Shown: positions 46,041 to 55,380, numbered from the stretch's first letter. The stretch is DNA of 64,000 nucleotides from Budvicia aquatica DSM 5075 = ATCC 35567 (GCF_000427805.1 NZ_ATYS01000001.1:248152-312151), one strand, 5' to 3'. The notes: a model not told the origin generated them from the sequence alone. A program made the numbers and translations.

Positions 46041-47176
46041 TGATTAAATTAGAAAATCTGACTAAACAGTTTAAACAAAAAAATGGTAAGGGATTTAACG
46101 CGGTTGATGATGTGAGTTTATGCGTGCCTGCCGGTGAAATGTGCGTACTACTTGGGCCTTCCGGCTGCGGTAAAACCACAACCTTAAAAATGATCAACCG
46201 CCTTATTACCCCCACCAGCGGTAAAATTCTGATTAACGGTGAAGATACCTCGGGGCTGGATACGGTCACGCTGCGTCGTAAGATTGGCTATGTTATTCAA
46301 CAGATCGGTTTATTCCCTAATATGACCATTGAAGAAAACATTACCATTGTTCCGCGTATGCTTGGCTGGGATAAAAAAGCCTGCAAAGAGCGAGCCGTTG
46401 AACTGATGGAGATGGTCGCACTGGACCCTAAACGCTTTCTAAAACGCTATCCGAAAGAGATATCCGGTGGTCAGCAGCAGCGTATCGGCGTGATTCGGGC
46501 ACTGGCTGCAGATCCTCCGGTTCTACTGATGGATGAGCCTTTTGGTGCCGTTGACCCGATTAACCGGGAATCGATCCAGAATGAGTTTCAGGAAATGCAG
46601 CGTAAGCTGAATAAGACCGTCATCCTTGTCAGCCATGATATTGATGAAGCCCTAAAACTCGGCGACCGGATTGCGGTCTTCCGTCAGGGTAAGATTGTTC
46701 AGTGCGCTACCCCTGATGAACTGCTGGCTAAGCCGGCCGATGAGTTTGTTGGCTCATTTGTCGGTAAAGACCGAACGCTGAAGCGTTTACTGTTGGTTCA
46801 AGCCGGTGATGTGACTGATGAACAACAGACCCTGACGGTTCGTCGCTCAACGCCGTTAAGCGAAGCCTTTGGCATTATGGATGACAATGATATGAAGTCC
46901 ATTATTGTGGTAAATGACGACGATAAGCCATTAGGATTTGTCAAACGTCGTGAAGCCCGCGGTGCTGACGGCGTGTGTGGTGAATTAACTCACCCGATCA
47001 CCATCACCGCCAGAGCAGAAGATAATTTGCGCGTGGTGTTATCCAAACTGTATGAGCACAATATGGTATGGATGCCGATCGTGGATGAAGACGGTCGATA
47101 TAGCGGTGAAATATCGCAGGACTATATCGCCAGCTACCTGAGCTCGGGCCGTACTCGTCGAAAACTAGCAATATAA
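46040..47176 (+). CDS. osmV: Osmoprotectant ABC transporter ATPase with CBS domains (OsmV-like)
   Basis: A 378-residue ATPase. Walker A GPSGCGKTT lies near residues 39-47, the Q-loop in VIQQIGLFPN, the signature ISGGQQQR, the Walker B VLLMDEPFGAVDP and the switch His in LVSHD. The C-terminal 110 residues are tandem CBS domains (TVRRSTPLSEAFGIMDDNDM, then HPITITARAEDNLRVVLSKL). In OpuA-type pumps such domains sense ionic strength or nucleotides. Its start codon overlaps the permease stop. It ends the operon and is convergent with ampR. Confidence 0.92.
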   Translation: MIKLENLTKQFKQKNGKGFNAVDDVSLCVPAGEMCVLLGPSGCGKTTTLKMINRLITPTSGKILINGEDTSGLDTVTLRRKIGYVIQQIGLFPNMTIEENITIVPRMLGWDKKACKERAVELMEMVALDPKRFLKRYPKEISGGQQQRIGVIRALAADPPVLLMDEPFGAVDPINRESIQNEFQEMQRKLNKTVILVSHDIDEALKLGDRIAVFRQGKIVQCATPDELLAKPADEFVGSFVGKDRTLKRLLLVQAGDVTDEQQTLTVRRSTPLSEAFGIMDDNDMKSIIVVNDDDKPLGFVKRREARGADGVCGELTHPITITARAEDNLRVVLSKLYEHNMVWMPIVDEDGRYSGEISQDYIASYLSSGRTRRKLAI

Positions 47177-47202
47177 TGGTATCAAACGTTCAGCCCGCGG
47201 AT

Positions 47203-48075
47203 TTATTCCGTGGGCTGAGCTGCTGTTAAAATCCAATCATAAAATATCTGCATCGCCGGCGTTATCGGTTTCGATTTCAGCCTGGTTAACCAATAGCTGC
47301 CCATACTCACCCGTTGATTAAACGGGCAAACTAATAGCCCTGACGCTAGCTCACGAGTAAACATTGCCGCCGGAGCTAAAGCAATTCCCGCCCCCTGCAC
47401 TGCGGCCTCAACCATCAGGCGCGATGAGTCAAAAATAGGACCATTAACCATCCAGGGTTCAAGGCCAGCCTCAATAAACCATCGAGTCCATTCATCATCA
47501 CGGTATGAACGCAGTAACACTTCATTTTCCAAATCTTGTGGCTGATTTAACCTCAACGCGGTATCCGGCGTGCACAGAACGGTAAAAGGGGCATCGAGCA
47601 ATAAATCATTATGGGTTACCGGCCAAACGCCTTCACCAAATCGAATGGCAAAATCCAGCCCCTCGGCGTTTAAATCCACTAAATTATTATTCGTGAGTAA
47701 TCTGAGTTCAACGAGAGGATGGGCCTGATGAAATGATTTTATCCGCGACATTAACCAACCAACGGCAAACGTCCCCACAACACCAACGGTGAGTACCTGT
47801 CGGTATTGTCCGCCCTCAAACTGCTTAAGCACCGTTTCAATTCGACCAAAGCTATCTGTCAATACCGGGAGTAAGACTCTGGCTTCGTCGGTCATTCCTA
47901 ACCCTCTGGGTAGTCGCTTAAACAACACGATACCCAACCGCTCTTCAAGCGTTCGGACCTGTTGGCTGACGGCCGCCTGCGTCACATTGAGTTCAAGAGC
48001 GGCTTTAGTAAAGCTCAAATGTCGCGCTGATGATTCGAAAGCCCGTAGCGCATTCAAAGGAAGGTAAGATCGCAT
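47203..48075 (-). CDS. ampR: LysR-family regulator AmpR of the beta-lactamase gene
   Basis: A 290-residue LysR regulator closely resembling AmpR: it opens RSYLPLNALRAFESSARHLS, then FTKAALELNVTQAAVSQQVR, as in Citrobacter and Enterobacter AmpR. It is divergent from the class C beta-lactamase gene, the standard ampR-ampC arrangement. AmpR represses ampC when bound to UDP-MurNAc-pentapeptide and activates it with anhydro-muropeptides. Its presence predicts that ampC is inducible by beta-lactams. Confidence 0.93.
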   Translation of the reverse strand: MRSYLPLNALRAFESSARHLSFTKAALELNVTQAAVSQQVRTLEERLGIVLFKRLPRGLGMTDEARVLLPVLTDSFGRIETVLKQFEGGQYRQVLTVGVVGTFAVGWLMSRIKSFHQAHPLVELRLLTNNNLVDLNAEGLDFAIRFGEGVWPVTHNDLLLDAPFTVLCTPDTALRLNQPQDLENEVLLRSYRDDEWTRWFIEAGLEPWMVNGPIFDSSRLMVEAAVQGAGIALAPAAMFTRELASGLLVCPFNQRVSMGSYWLTRLKSKPITPAMQIFYDWILTAAQPTE

Positions 48076-48220
48076 AATAGTTTACCCAAAAGATTTTCTT
48101 TACCTTAAGGGAAATTATTCTCGCTTGTCAATTATCGGCAGAAAAGGGATATTTCTGCTCCTCAGTCAGACAGGGCAACAATGCATAACCTTAAACAAGC
48201 GTGATTCGAATGCGTGGGTA

Positions 48221-48237
48221 TTGACACTAGATTGTCA
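48221..48237. promoter_or_regulatory. Candidate AmpR-binding dyad in the ampR-ampC divergent region
   Basis: TGACA (48222-48226), CTAGAT, TGTCA (48233-48237) make a perfect 5-bp dyad, and TTGACA at 48221-48226 could double as a -35 element. It lies between the two genes, about 118 bases before the ampC start, a position fitting LysR control. Confidence 0.4.
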
Positions 48238-48354
48238 TAACTATTTCTTTTGTCTTGTCGACTGTTCCACATTATTCGTTAGGCGTCACCCAGACAAAAA
48301 GTGACATCATCACTAACTTTAGCCGTTTTACATTAAATGAAGAGGACCTTAACC

Positions 48355-49521
48355 ATGCGCCGTCATACCATCAGTAAACTAAAATTACTGCCAGCCTTAG
48401 CCCTGCTTTTTACCCCTATCGCTTATGCTGCTGACAATATCGAACGACCAGCGCTAAAACAGACTGTTGATAACGTTATCCTGCCGGTTATGCAAAAAAA
48501 TAATATTCCGGGTATGACGGTCGGCATCACGATTGATGGTAAAGACTATGTCTACCACTATGGATTGGCATCAAAAGAGACCCAACAGCCGGTGAATCAA
48601 AGTACCTTGTTCGAAGTCGGCTCAATAAGTAAAACGGTAGCTGCAACCCTGGCTTCTTATGCTCAGGTAAATGGCAAACTGGCGTTCACTGATAATACCA
48701 GCCAGTATTTACCGGCGTTGAAAGGCAGTCATTTTGACGATATCAGCCTGCTTAATTTAGCCACACATACATCAGGCCTGCCGCTATTTATTGCCGATGA
48801 TATCAAAACTACGCCTCAGTTGATGAACTACCTCAAACAGTGGAAACCGGCTCATGATACCGGTTCTCAGCGGGTTTATTCTAATATGGGAATTGGAACG
48901 CTGGGCATGATTGCAGCCAATACGATGGGCCAATCTTACGAAGAGATAGTTGAGAAAAAAATATTTCCTATGCTTGGTATGACGCACAGCTATCTTAATG
49001 TTCCGCAAAGCCAAATGAAGAACTATGCTCAAGGCTATAGCAAACAGGATGCCCCCGTCCGACTAAACAAAGACTTACTCTGGGCCGAAGCCTATGGCGT
49101 AAAAACCAACGCCACTGACCTGCTGCGCTTTCTTAAAGCCAATATGCAAGTCGGCACCAATATCGATGAAAAACTACAGTTGGCTATTACTAATACCCAC
49201 GCAGGGTATTTTAAATCAGGAGATATGACTCAGGACCTGATGTGGGAGCAATACGCTTATCCTGTGACGTTAGAAAAACTATTGGCGGGTAATTCAGCAG
49301 CCACAATGGATACCAAAACGTCACAGCTTAGCCCGGTTCTTCAACCGGCCTCAGACGTATTGATTAATAAAACCGGTTCAACCAATGGTTTCGCAGCATA
49401 CACGGCATTTATTCCGGCTAAGAAAGTAGGTATTGTGATACTGGCAAATAAAAATTATTCCATCGACCAGCGGGTGACTGCGGCTTATCAAATATTAACC
49501 GCGCTGGATAACCAAAAATAA
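48355..49521 (+). CDS. ampC: Class C (AmpC-type) beta-lactamase
   Basis: A 388-residue periplasmic serine beta-lactamase. The frame opens at 48337, but the ATG at 48355 has AGAGGAC at the right distance and starts a clear signal peptide (KLLPALALLFTPIAYA, cleavage near residue 25). The three class C motifs are present: Ser90-Ile-Ser-Lys93 (usually SVSK), Tyr175-Ser-Asn177 and Lys339-Thr-Gly341. The Ile in the first motif is unusual, since Val is the norm. Together with the divergent ampR it forms an inducible cephalosporinase unit. It hydrolyses the beta-lactam ring, with preference for cephalosporins by family. Confidence 0.95.
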   Translation: MRRHTISKLKLLPALALLFTPIAYAADNIERPALKQTVDNVILPVMQKNNIPGMTVGITIDGKDYVYHYGLASKETQQPVNQSTLFEVGSISKTVAATLASYAQVNGKLAFTDNTSQYLPALKGSHFDDISLLNLATHTSGLPLFIADDIKTTPQLMNYLKQWKPAHDTGSQRVYSNMGIGTLGMIAANTMGQSYEEIVEKKIFPMLGMTHSYLNVPQSQMKNYAQGYSKQDAPVRLNKDLLWAEAYGVKTNATDLLRFLKANMQVGTNIDEKLQLAITNTHAGYFKSGDMTQDLMWEQYAYPVTLEKLLAGNSAATMDTKTSQLSPVLQPASDVLINKTGSTNGFAAYTAFIPAKKVGIVILANKNYSIDQRVTAAYQILTALDNQK

Positions 49522-49647
49522 GCGTTAAACAGATATCACCATAAGTTATAGTCGATAACTTAACAACGCCGACAAAACGGAGAGCATGAATATGATAGTT
49601 TTGTCGGCTTTATTCTGTTTTACCCTCGTTCAAATATGGAGCTATCT

Positions 49648-50265
49648 GTGACATTCGATGAGGCTATCTTGGTTATAAAGTCGTTTTGGCAGGAGCCCAC
49701 ATTTCCCTTTGTGGGGCATGATATTTCCGAAGCCAAACGAATTGCAACAGAATGGAATACCACGCTTCCGACGGAGCTGAATACTTACCTTCTTAGCTAC
49801 GCGCCAAACCCTGCTTTTTATTTTGCCAACGTTGGAAACTCAACCAGCCTGTACTCCCCACCAAACATTCAAAAACTAGCGCTCGGATATAACTTTAATC
49901 CGGTAACTAATCAGAATATTGCCGGTTGGAATGATAACTGGATCCTCATCGGCGATGAAGGCGCCGACCCTATTATTATTGATTTATCCGCAGTCTCAGA
50001 GAATGGGCAGTGTGCGGTATTTAAAGCCGGCCACGGTTGCGGTGAGTGGGATTTTTCACCTATTGCAGACTCTTTATCTCAGTTTATTTTGTTACAAAGC
50101 GCCCTGCACCATGCCCTGGTTGGCTTTGATATTGAAGATTCAATTATTGATGATCAAAGCGGGTTTAATCTGGCACCACGGCCAGCCTCTTGGCTATTTC
50201 CGTTAGTGAAAAAATATGCCGGTAGCTACTATGACGACTGGGTCAGCATTTTTGATAATGCCTAA
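49648..50265 (+). CDS. SMI1/KNR4-family protein (orphan immunity-type)
   Basis: A soluble protein of the SMI1/KNR4 (SUKH) superfamily: LPTELNTYLLSYAPN near the start, IAGWNDNWILIGDEGADPII in the middle, followed by a conserved acidic/hydrophobic strand and SLSQFILLQSALHHALVGF. An ATG lies at 49636, but GGAG at 49638-49641 is well spaced for the GTG at 49648, giving 205 residues. SUKH proteins are often immunity proteins for contact-dependent or polymorphic toxins; no toxin gene adjoins. It is close to terminators on both sides and probably monocistronic. Confidence 0.75.
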   Translation: MTFDEAILVIKSFWQEPTFPFVGHDISEAKRIATEWNTTLPTELNTYLLSYAPNPAFYFANVGNSTSLYSPPNIQKLALGYNFNPVTNQNIAGWNDNWILIGDEGADPIIIDLSAVSENGQCAVFKAGHGCGEWDFSPIADSLSQFILLQSALHHALVGFDIEDSIIDDQSGFNLAPRPASWLFPLVKKYAGSYYDDWVSIFDNA

Positions 50266-50307
50266 AGGTTAATCTTGATAACAACCCAAAACACTCAGAT
50301 TTGGAGC

Positions 50308-50375
50308 TTAAAAACGTCGCCCTTCGGCCGCGAGGAAATACAAATATTCCGCTGACTATGCTGATGAAACTGACA
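50308..50375 (+). repeat. Dispersed repeat, copy A
   Basis: The segment starting GCTTAAAAACGTCGCCCTTC and running through CGGCCGCGAGGAAATAC and ATATTCCGCTGAC is similar, at about 70 percent by eye, to the minus strand of 61088-61160. Both are intergenic and next to terminators. Confidence 0.5.
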
Positions 50376-50408
50376 ACAGAACCCAGTTGATATAACCAAT
50401 CTGATGAC

Positions 50409-50447
50409 AAAAAAACGGCGCCGGTAATAGTCTCGGCGCCGTTTTTA
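50409..50447. terminator. Bidirectional terminator between SMI1 gene and ydfG
   Basis: ACGGCGCCG (50415-50423) pairs with CGGCGCCGT (50434-50442). An A-run precedes and a T-run follows, so it serves both convergent genes. Confidence 0.85.
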
Positions 50448-50486
50448 CCATCATTAAAGGTTACTATTAAAAGCGACTATTAAAGG

Positions 50487-51236
50487 CTACTTGCCTCTGA
50501 CAACGTTCAGCGGGTTAAAGCTTTGCGCTACAGGCATCATTTCAATACGGTTAATATTCACATGAGCCGGCTGAGTGGCGATCCAAAATACCGTTTCGGC
50601 GATATCATCCGCCGTTAACGGCTGGACATCTTGATAAAGCTTGGCCGCTTTATCATCATCCCCTTTAAAACGCACGTTAGAAAACTCAGTGGTACCGCAT
50701 AAACCCGGCTCAACGTCCGTAACGCGAATAGCCGTACCGGCAAGATCGGCACGTAAATTAAGGCTGAATTGTTTTACGAAGGCTTTCGTCGCACCGTACA
50801 CGTTACCGCCAGGGTACGGATAAGTCCCGGCAACCGAACCAATATTAATCACATGGCCACGATTTTGAGCGGTCATGATAGGCAGAATGGCATGGGTAAC
50901 AGACGCAAGGCCAATGACGTTGGTGTTTATCATGGTCATCCAGTCGTTAAAATCAACCTTATCGGCAGGTTCCAGACCTAAGGCCAACCCGGCATTATTG
51001 ACCAGTAAATCAATTTGTTTGAATTCTGCCGGCAGGTTATTTAACACCGCCAGTAGCGTTTCCCGATCGCTAACATCCAGTTCAACGGGCAAAAAACGGT
51101 CGCCTAATTCGGTCTTCAACTGCTGCAGGCGATCTAAGCGACGGGCGGCACCGATAACATGATGACCCTGAGCAATAAATTTTCTAACGATGGCAGTACC
51201 AAATCCGGCTGAAGCACCAGTAACAAAAACAATCAT
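50487..51236 (-). CDS. ydfG: NADP-dependent 3-hydroxy acid dehydrogenase YdfG (SDR)
   Basis: A 249-residue short-chain dehydrogenase very close to E. coli YdfG. The cofactor motif is TGASAGFG (residues 6-13), followed by NNAG (near residue 82), the catalytic Ser in INIGSVAGTYPYPG, and the YxxxK pair in VYGATKAFVKQF. YdfG oxidises L-allo-threonine, serine and 3-hydroxy acids and also reduces malonic semialdehyde. It is monocistronic: a terminator lies behind and about 190 bases separate it from bioD2. Confidence 0.95.
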   Translation of the reverse strand: MIVFVTGASAGFGTAIVRKFIAQGHHVIGAARRLDRLQQLKTELGDRFLPVELDVSDRETLLAVLNNLPAEFKQIDLLVNNAGLALGLEPADKVDFNDWMTMINTNVIGLASVTHAILPIMTAQNRGHVINIGSVAGTYPYPGGNVYGATKAFVKQFSLNLRADLAGTAIRVTDVEPGLCGTTEFSNVRFKGDDDKAAKLYQDVQPLTADDIAETVFWIATQPAHVNINRIEMMPVAQSFNPLNVVRGK

Positions 51237-51422
51237 ACCGTTTCCCCTTGGTTATATTTTAAATGTGTTTCATTTTTAAAGACAAAGCCACTATAGCCAG
51301 TCCTTAAAAGAATGGCTAAATAAAAATACCTGTTGATAAGAAGAACGAAAACAGGCCGTTTAGGGTTGATATTACTCCGCCCGCCTGCTCGATTTAAGCT
51401 GGATACACAAAACAACAGCCGA

Positions 51423-52091
51423 TTACTGACCAATCAAATCCAGTTGAATAAAACCGCTGAGATCGCGTTCTTCAGGGCGAGCAAGATACGGAAGCTCGCC
51501 CAGCAGCGGAGCCGAGATGTTTTGTTTTAATGCATCAATGGTTTCTGCGTAATAGGCTAATCCCGGATTAATCCTGTTGGCAACCCAGCCCGCTATGGTT
51601 AGTCCGTCGTGAGCAATGGCTTCAGCCGTTAGCATTGCATGGTTAATACAGCCTAACTGAATACCTACCACTAAAATAACCGGTATTTTTTCTTCGATAA
51701 CCCATTCAGAAATTGGTCGCATACCATTGAGCAAGAAACGCCAACCGCCGATGCCTTCAACAACGACGCAGTCTGACTGCGACTGTAGCTTATGTAATCC
51801 CGCAGACAAACGTGCGTAATCTAACGGATGCTCGCTATAAGTCAGCGCGGCGTGATCTTCAATAATCACCGGATTAATGTCGTCATAAGGCACCGCAACA
51901 GACGACGATGTCTGAAGAATTAAAGCATCATGATTGCGCACACCCTCGTCGGTATGGTGCGATGCAATAGCAATGGGCTTATAGCCAATGGCCCGCTTAC
52001 CCTGCTTAATCAACGACTGTAACAGGGCCCTGGACACTACCGTTTTACCGACTTCAGTACACGTACCGGTAACAAAAAATCGATTCTGCAT
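51423..52091 (-). CDS. bioD2: Dethiobiotin synthase homologue BioD2 (YnfK)
   Basis: A 222-residue dethiobiotin synthase-like ATPase, colinear with E. coli YnfK. P-loop GTCTEVGKTVVSRALLQ lies at residues 8-24, the conserved VVVEGIGGWRFLLNG around residue 110 and VGIQLGCINHAMLTAEAIA around 142. The biochemical role of this second copy is unclear compared with BioD of the bio operon. It precedes mlc in leftward gene order as in E. coli (ynfK-mlc-ynfM), with 247 bases between it and the mlc stop. Confidence 0.93.
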   Translation of the reverse strand: MQNRFFVTGTCTEVGKTVVSRALLQSLIKQGKRAIGYKPIAIASHHTDEGVRNHDALILQTSSSVAVPYDDINPVIIEDHAALTYSEHPLDYARLSAGLHKLQSQSDCVVVEGIGGWRFLLNGMRPISEWVIEEKIPVILVVGIQLGCINHAMLTAEAIAHDGLTIAGWVANRINPGLAYYAETIDALKQNISAPLLGELPYLARPEERDLSGFIQLDLIGQ

Positions 52092-52338
52092 ATAAGGAAT
52101 TGCTCCGGAACCTCTAATCGAAATGATTGATGGCAGACATATAAATGCTTTATCAACGTTTCGCTGGTGAATGGACGAAAAGACAGCGTCTTTGTCCTAA
52201 TGACAAAAGTCTAGGCTATGCCTCGATCCAATAGATTGCGTTAGCTCAATTTTTACTAAAACAGCTAAATAAAATTCTTAAAAACAAAGCGTTATACTAC
52301 TTACTGGGTATTTATGCGCAAAGAAGGGATAAAACGGA

Positions 52339-53556
52339 CTATCCCTGAAGTAATTTAACTAAAAGTGAGCCGTTATAGAGGGCCATTTTCACCAGCGCAG
52401 CACCGGGAATCGTTCCTTTATTCATGAACTTAGTCGGAACTATATGGATATGACTGCTGTATTGAGGAAGGGATTGTTGGTGGATACATTTTTCAATCGT
52501 TGGGTAGAGAATACTAGCAGCCGCATTTAACGGGGAGCCAATCAGGATTTTTTCCGGATTAAATATATTGACCATAACGGCCACTATTTTGCCCACGTTA
52601 GTCCCTACATGATCAATGATTTTTCGAGCCAGTACGTCACCCTTATTCGCGGCATCACATAGGTTTTCAATGGTTACCGGACGATAATTCATCAGTGACT
52701 CAGGGTATAAACTCAATTGCTGGCTAACCCGTTCAAGAATACTGCCGGTACTGGCAATGGTTTCAAGACAGCCATGATTGCCGCAGTAGCATGGCTTCCC
52801 TTGAGGATCGACTTGAGTATGGCCAATTTCGATCCGGCTGCTGGAGTCAATATGCAGCACCCTACCGGCACTAATAACGGAAGCACCGACAACGTCATCA
52901 ATAACAATCTGAATGACATTCTGGCAGCCCTGAGAGGCACCATAGAGCGCTTCACTCATCGTCCATGCGCATACATCTTGCTGAACAAACACCGGTAACC
53001 CGGTGCGTTGGCGAAGCCTTGGGCCAAGAGGAACGTTTTCTTCATTATAGAAAGGCATTTTATGCACAATGCCTTTGGTCGCATCAATAATTCCGGGCAA
53101 GGTTATCGCGATAGCCGTTAATCTTTCGAGCCGGTTTTGGTGGCGAGTAAAGAAGGATTCAATCTGATAAATAATGCGATCCAGCCAAGGGGAACTATGA
53201 TCAATGGGAAGATCAATTTGTTCTTCAACGATGATCAGATTGCTCAGATCTCTTAAGGCCAGAGTAAGATAGCCATTATGAATACGGGCTGTCAGATAAT
53301 GCCAGGCATGCGTATCCAGCTCAACGCCAACCGCAGGTCGCCCTCGGCTGGCAACGTCATTAAACTCAGTCTCTTTTACCAGATGAGCATCATACAGTTC
53401 GCGCACAATTTTAGTGATGCTGGCCGGCGCTAAATTAGATACTTTGGAGAGTTCGATACGAGAAATAGGACCATATAGGTCGATTAACCGATATACAGCA
53501 CCCGTATTGGTCTGCTTGATATGGTCAATATGCCCCGGTTGCCCTTCTCTGTTCAC
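52339..53556 (-). CDS. mlc: ROK-family transcriptional repressor Mlc
   Basis: A 405-residue global sugar repressor, almost the E. coli length (406). An open frame runs on to 53649, but AGGAGCT (53561-53567) sits 6 bases before the GTG at 53556 and the protein then begins VNREGQPGHIDHIKQT like E. coli Mlc. An N-terminal helix-turn-helix (LAPASITKIVRELYDAHLV) is followed by the ROK domain with the zinc site GHTQVDP...CYCGNHGCLE. In E. coli Mlc represses ptsG, manXYZ and malT and is pulled to the membrane by unphosphorylated PtsG. Confidence 0.95.
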   Translation of the reverse strand: MNREGQPGHIDHIKQTNTGAVYRLIDLYGPISRIELSKVSNLAPASITKIVRELYDAHLVKETEFNDVASRGRPAVGVELDTHAWHYLTARIHNGYLTLALRDLSNLIIVEEQIDLPIDHSSPWLDRIIYQIESFFTRHQNRLERLTAIAITLPGIIDATKGIVHKMPFYNEENVPLGPRLRQRTGLPVFVQQDVCAWTMSEALYGASQGCQNVIQIVIDDVVGASVISAGRVLHIDSSSRIEIGHTQVDPQGKPCYCGNHGCLETIASTGSILERVSQQLSLYPESLMNYRPVTIENLCDAANKGDVLARKIIDHVGTNVGKIVAVMVNIFNPEKILIGSPLNAAASILYPTIEKCIHQQSLPQYSSHIHIVPTKFMNKGTIPGAALVKMALYNGSLLVKLLQG

Positions 53557-53881
53557 ACTTAGCTCCTGTTTACATCTGGATGAAATAAACTTATAAACAA
53601 CCATGTTACCGGAATTTATACACCACAAGATAGCGTATAAATAAACCAATATTAGTACAGATAACAGAGAGTTGACGCATAGGGTGTCGGTTTTATTTCT
53701 CTACGTCAACTGTTTGATCCGTTTGCCAATAAATTCCCGTGCTTAATCGATCCGATACCCAAAATAGGCACGTTGTACTTAACGCAGTTCATCGTTTTGG
53801 ATTATCGTTTAGCAACAATAGCTTGTCGCCAATGCGTGGGGCTAATTGTATAATATTATCTTTCCTGACTAAGGATATCTA
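53557..53881. other. Intergenic region between divergent mlc and ynfM
   Basis: 325 bases with no convincing gene. It should contain both promoters; TATAAT-like AT-rich hexamers occur near 53848-53860 (TGTATAATATTATC) just before the ynfM start. No clear Mlc autorepression site could be placed. Confidence 0.4.
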
Positions 53882-55186
53882 GTGATACCGCCTAAGCCCG
53901 ACAGTTTGAACTCATCAGACCCAATACCACCTGAAGCAGATCCGATCTCGGATCCCCCTCAGACGGTTAAGCCGGGTAAGGTGCGCTCACCGTTTATTGT
54001 TCGGGGTACTGCCGAGTTTACCCGAGTGACATTAGCCCTGTTCTCTGCCGGTCTGGCGACCTTTGCGCTATTGTATTGCGTTCAACCGATACTTCCGGTT
54101 TTGTCTCAGGATTTTAATATATCTCCGGCAAGCAGCAGCTTATCACTCTCGGTCGCGACGGCGATGCTGGCAGTGGGTTTGTTATTTACCGGACCAATAT
54201 CTGATGCGGTCGGGCGCAAGCCGGTGATGGTTATCGCCTTGATATTAGCCGCTACCCTGACCATTGCCAGCTCGTTGACCACCAGTTGGCAAGGAATTTT
54301 AATCATGAGGGCGCTGGTTGGCTTAGCGCTTAGTGGCGTTGCCGCCGTCGCCATGACTTATCTTAGTGAAGAAATTGACCCAATGTACGTCGCCTTTGCC
54401 ATGGGCCTTTATATCAGTGGTAATTCTATCGGCGGAATGAGCGGTCGGTTACTCAGCGGTGTTATCACTGATTTCTTTTCATGGCGCGTTACCCTCGGTG
54501 GTATTGGTGTTATCTCACTGATCGCAGCCATTATATTCTGGCGAATACTGCCCGATTCAAACCACTTTCGGCCATCATCTCTCAGGCCAAGAACATTGCT
54601 GATTAACTTCCATCTACACTGGCACGATCGCGGCTTACCGCTATTGTTTGCCATGGGCTTTTTACTGATGGGAAGTTTTGTAACCTTATTTAACTATATT
54701 GGTTACCGTTTAATGGAAACCCCCTATTTCCTTAGCCAAGCATTGGTTGGCATATTGTCACTGGTTTATCTGACCGGAACCTATAGTTCACCGAAAGCAG
54801 GCATAATGACCCAAAAATTTGGTCGTGGCCCGGTTCTATTATGGTCTATCGGACTGATGCTGACAGGCGTGCTTATCAGCGTATTTTCTTCAATTTGGCT
54901 GGTTTTTGTCGGTATGATGCTGTTTACCACCGGGTTCTTTGCTGCTCATTCGGTAGCCAGCAGTTGGATAGGCAAACGGGCAAAACGGGCAAAAGGCCAG
55001 GCTTCTGCGCTCTATCTGTTCTTCTATTATGTCGGGTCCAGCATTGCAGGCACCTTAGGCGGATTCTTTTGGCATAACTATGGTTGGAATGGTTTAGCGG
55101 TGTTCCTTGCGGCTATGTTAATCTGTGCCCTGTTTATTGGCCGTTATTTGGCTCGCTTACCGGAAGCCTCCGGTATTAAGGCCTGA
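53882..55186 (+). CDS. ynfM: MFS transporter YnfM
   Basis: A 434-residue, 12-segment MFS transporter starting at GTG, colinear with E. coli YnfM after a longer Pro-rich N-terminus (about 40 residues with many Asp/Pro). Shared stretches include LALFSAGLATFALLYCVQPI, GLYISGNSIGGMSGRL and FFAAHSVASSWIG. The E. coli protein has been linked to arabinose-type or acid-related efflux but has no firm substrate. It is divergent from mlc as in E. coli. A small membrane-protein gene follows 50 bases later. Confidence 0.92.
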   Translation: MIPPKPDSLNSSDPIPPEADPISDPPQTVKPGKVRSPFIVRGTAEFTRVTLALFSAGLATFALLYCVQPILPVLSQDFNISPASSSLSLSVATAMLAVGLLFTGPISDAVGRKPVMVIALILAATLTIASSLTTSWQGILIMRALVGLALSGVAAVAMTYLSEEIDPMYVAFAMGLYISGNSIGGMSGRLLSGVITDFFSWRVTLGGIGVISLIAAIIFWRILPDSNHFRPSSLRPRTLLINFHLHWHDRGLPLLFAMGFLLMGSFVTLFNYIGYRLMETPYFLSQALVGILSLVYLTGTYSSPKAGIMTQKFGRGPVLLWSIGLMLTGVLISVFSSIWLVFVGMMLFTTGFFAAHSVASSWIGKRAKRAKGQASALYLFFYYVGSSIAGTLGGFFWHNYGWNGLAVFLAAMLICALFIGRYLARLPEASGIKA

Positions 55187-55236
55187 ACCAGAATCATATA
55201 ACTATCCATCCGGCCATTATGAAAGGATCTATTGAC

Positions 55237-55368
55237 GTGAATAAGAAGAATCCGTTTGCCCGCGTGTTTGACATGGTGGTACATAACGTTCGTCAGCACT
55301 TGATGATTTATATTGTGATATGGCTAATCGTTCTGGCGCTGGATATTTTTTATATTTGGTATTATTGA
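55237..55368 (+). CDS. Small membrane protein, 43 aa (unrecognised)
   Basis: A GTG-started frame with AAGGA 9 bases upstream encodes VNKKNPFARVFDMVV, then HNVRQHLMIY and a single hydrophobic helix IVIWLIVLALDIFYIW ending in YY. An in-frame ATG at 55219 would add six residues. The basic N-terminus and one C-terminal helix predict a tail-in inner-membrane peptide. It lies 50 bases behind ynfM and right before a terminator, which supports it being a real gene. I do not recognise its family. Confidence 0.55.
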   Translation: MNKKNPFARVFDMVVHNVRQHLMIYIVIWLIVLALDIFYIWYY

Positions 55369-55380
55369 TCTACCCCGTAA

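Noticed and set aside
53557..53649. 31-codon extension of Mlc
   Set aside because: AGGAGCT with a GTG at 53556 gives the E. coli N-terminus and length.
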